Below, piece after piece: positions 12,991-13,782 of a stretch of 13,782 bases of DNA. This DNA is from Pseudomonadota bacterium (GTDB lineage: Bacteria > Pseudomonadota > Alphaproteobacteria > Ferrovibrionales > Ferrovibrionaceae). Each line of letters begins with the position of its first letter. Within the stretch, counting starts at the first letter, position 1. The position numbers were made by a program, and so were the translations under genes. The DNA is taken from assembly GCA_023434425.1 (NCBI GenBank), contig JAEYSS010000195.1, positions 1 through 13,782 of the forward strand, given 5' to 3'. The notes beneath the pieces were generated by a model. It was not told the DNA's origin. It searched no databases and saw nothing but the letters and a program-made list of their open reading frames with translations.

Positions 12991-12999
12991 CGTTAGGGA

Positions 13000-13782
13000 T
13001 CAGATTTTCGACAGCGCCTGCTCGAGATCGCCAATGATGTCGCTGGCGTCCTCGATGCCGATCGACAGGCGCACCACATCGGGGCCGGCACCGGCGGCGA
13101 CCTGCTGCTCTTCTGTCAACTGGCGATGCGTGGTCGAGGCGGGATGGATGACCAGCGAACGCGTGTCGCCGATGTTGGCGAGGTGCGAGAACAGTTCGAG
13201 CCCCTCCACGAAGGCCTTGCCGGCCGCATAGCCGCCCTTGACACCAAAGGTGAACACGGCGCCGGCGCCCTTCGGCGAATAGCGCTGCTGCAAGGCATGA
13301 TTGGGATCGTCTTCCAGCCCGGCATAGTTGACCCAGGCAACCTTCGGGTGAGCCTTCAGCCATTTTGCGACGACAAGCGCATTGTCGCAATGGCGCTGCA
13401 TGCGCAGCGGCAGCGTTTCGATGCCGGTCAGAATCTGGAAGGCGTTGAACGGCGAGATCGCCGGACCGAAGTCGCGCAGGCCAAGCACGCGGCAGGCAAT
13501 CGCGAAGGCAAAATTGCCGAAGGTCTGGTGCAGCACGACACCGGCATATTCCGGGCGCGGCTCCGACAGCATCGGATATTTGCCGGACTTCGACCAGTCG
13601 AAGGTGCCGCCGTCGACGATGACGCCGCCCATGGAATTGCCATGGCCGCCCATGAACTTGGTCAGCGAGTGGACGACGATGTCGGCGCCATGCTCGAGCG
13701 GACGGACGAGATAGGGGCTCGCCATGGTGTTGTCGACGATCAGCGGCAGGCCGTTCTTCTTGGCCACGGCGGCAATTGCGGC
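13000..13782 (-). CDS. metY: O-acetylhomoserine sulfhydrylase (MetY), N-terminal part outside window
   Basis: The last 260 residues of a PLP enzyme of the Cys/Met metabolism family, which replaces the acetyl group of O-acetylhomoserine with sulfide to give homocysteine, or with methanethiol to give methionine. VDNTMASPYLVRPLEHGAD holds the PLP-binding Asp. HSLTKFMGGHGNSMGG contains the Schiff-base Lys. Further family blocks are HQTFGNFAFAIACRVLGLRD, TGIETLPLRMQRH, FSHLANIGDTRSLVIHPAST and GPDVVRLSIGIED. The long insertion around FDWSKSGKYPMLSEP favours the O-acetylhomoserine type over O-succinylhomoserine MetZ. The frame stays open to the window end, so the true start lies beyond 13782; the in-frame GTG at 13767 is internal. 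A strong hairpin and a small cupin gene follow. Confidence 0.93.
   Translation of the reverse strand, partial: AAIAAVAKKNGLPLIVDNTMASPYLVRPLEHGADIVVHSLTKFMGGHGNSMGGVIVDGGTFDWSKSGKYPMLSEPRPEYAGVVLHQTFGNFAFAIACRVLGLRDFGPAISPFNAFQILTGIETLPLRMQRHCDNALVVAKWLKAHPKVAWVNYAGLEDDPNHALQQRYSPKGAGAVFTFGVKGGYAAGKAFVEGLELFSHLANIGDTRSLVIHPASTTHRQLTEEQQVAAGAGPDVVRLSIGIEDASDIIGDLEQALSKI

Overview
The window reads as GC-rich chromosomal DNA of an alphaproteobacterium. The evidence is the conserved right-to-left order clpP – clpX – lon – HU – tRNA-Val, together with the alphaproteobacterial character of the encoded proteins. The species cannot be named from sequence alone. Most of the window is housekeeping sequence. 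The less familiar parts are a small regulator pair (3664–4480), a PAS gene with an unsettled 5' end (4674–5200), and the long intergenic block in front of a P450 gene (10610–11179).

Layout. Positions 1–3391 (+) hold the end of a type II secretion (T2SS) operon: the C-terminus of a GspC-like inner-membrane protein, a lipoprotein-type secretin GspD, and the minor pseudopilin GspK, packed 23 and 3 nt apart. Positions 3664–4480 (+) hold two overlapping small genes, an unrecognised protein with a helix-turn-helix-like segment and a single-domain response regulator. From 4512 to 10609 everything is on the minus strand: tRNA-Val(TAC), a PAS-domain protein with a possible frameshift at a homopolymer, the nucleoid protein HU, Lon protease, and the ClpX ATPase with its ClpP peptidase. 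Strong intrinsic terminators follow HU and clpX. A 570-nt gene-free block with a candidate clpP promoter, overlapping inverted repeats and a near-perfect 21-bp palindrome separates clpP from a divergently transcribed cytochrome P450 (11180–12424, +). The right end (minus strand) carries a small cupin protein and a truncated O-acetylhomoserine sulfhydrylase (MetY), with a 12-bp-stem hairpin between them.

How the genes work together. GspC, GspD and GspK belong to one secretion machine that spans both membranes. ClpX unfolds substrates and feeds them into ClpP, and Lon is the second major cytosolic AAA+ protease; with HU this is a conserved proteostasis and nucleoid block. MetY makes homocysteine for methionine synthesis. 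The P450, the cupin and the HTH/response-regulator pair have no assignable substrate or target. I found no mobile element, CRISPR array or phage gene.
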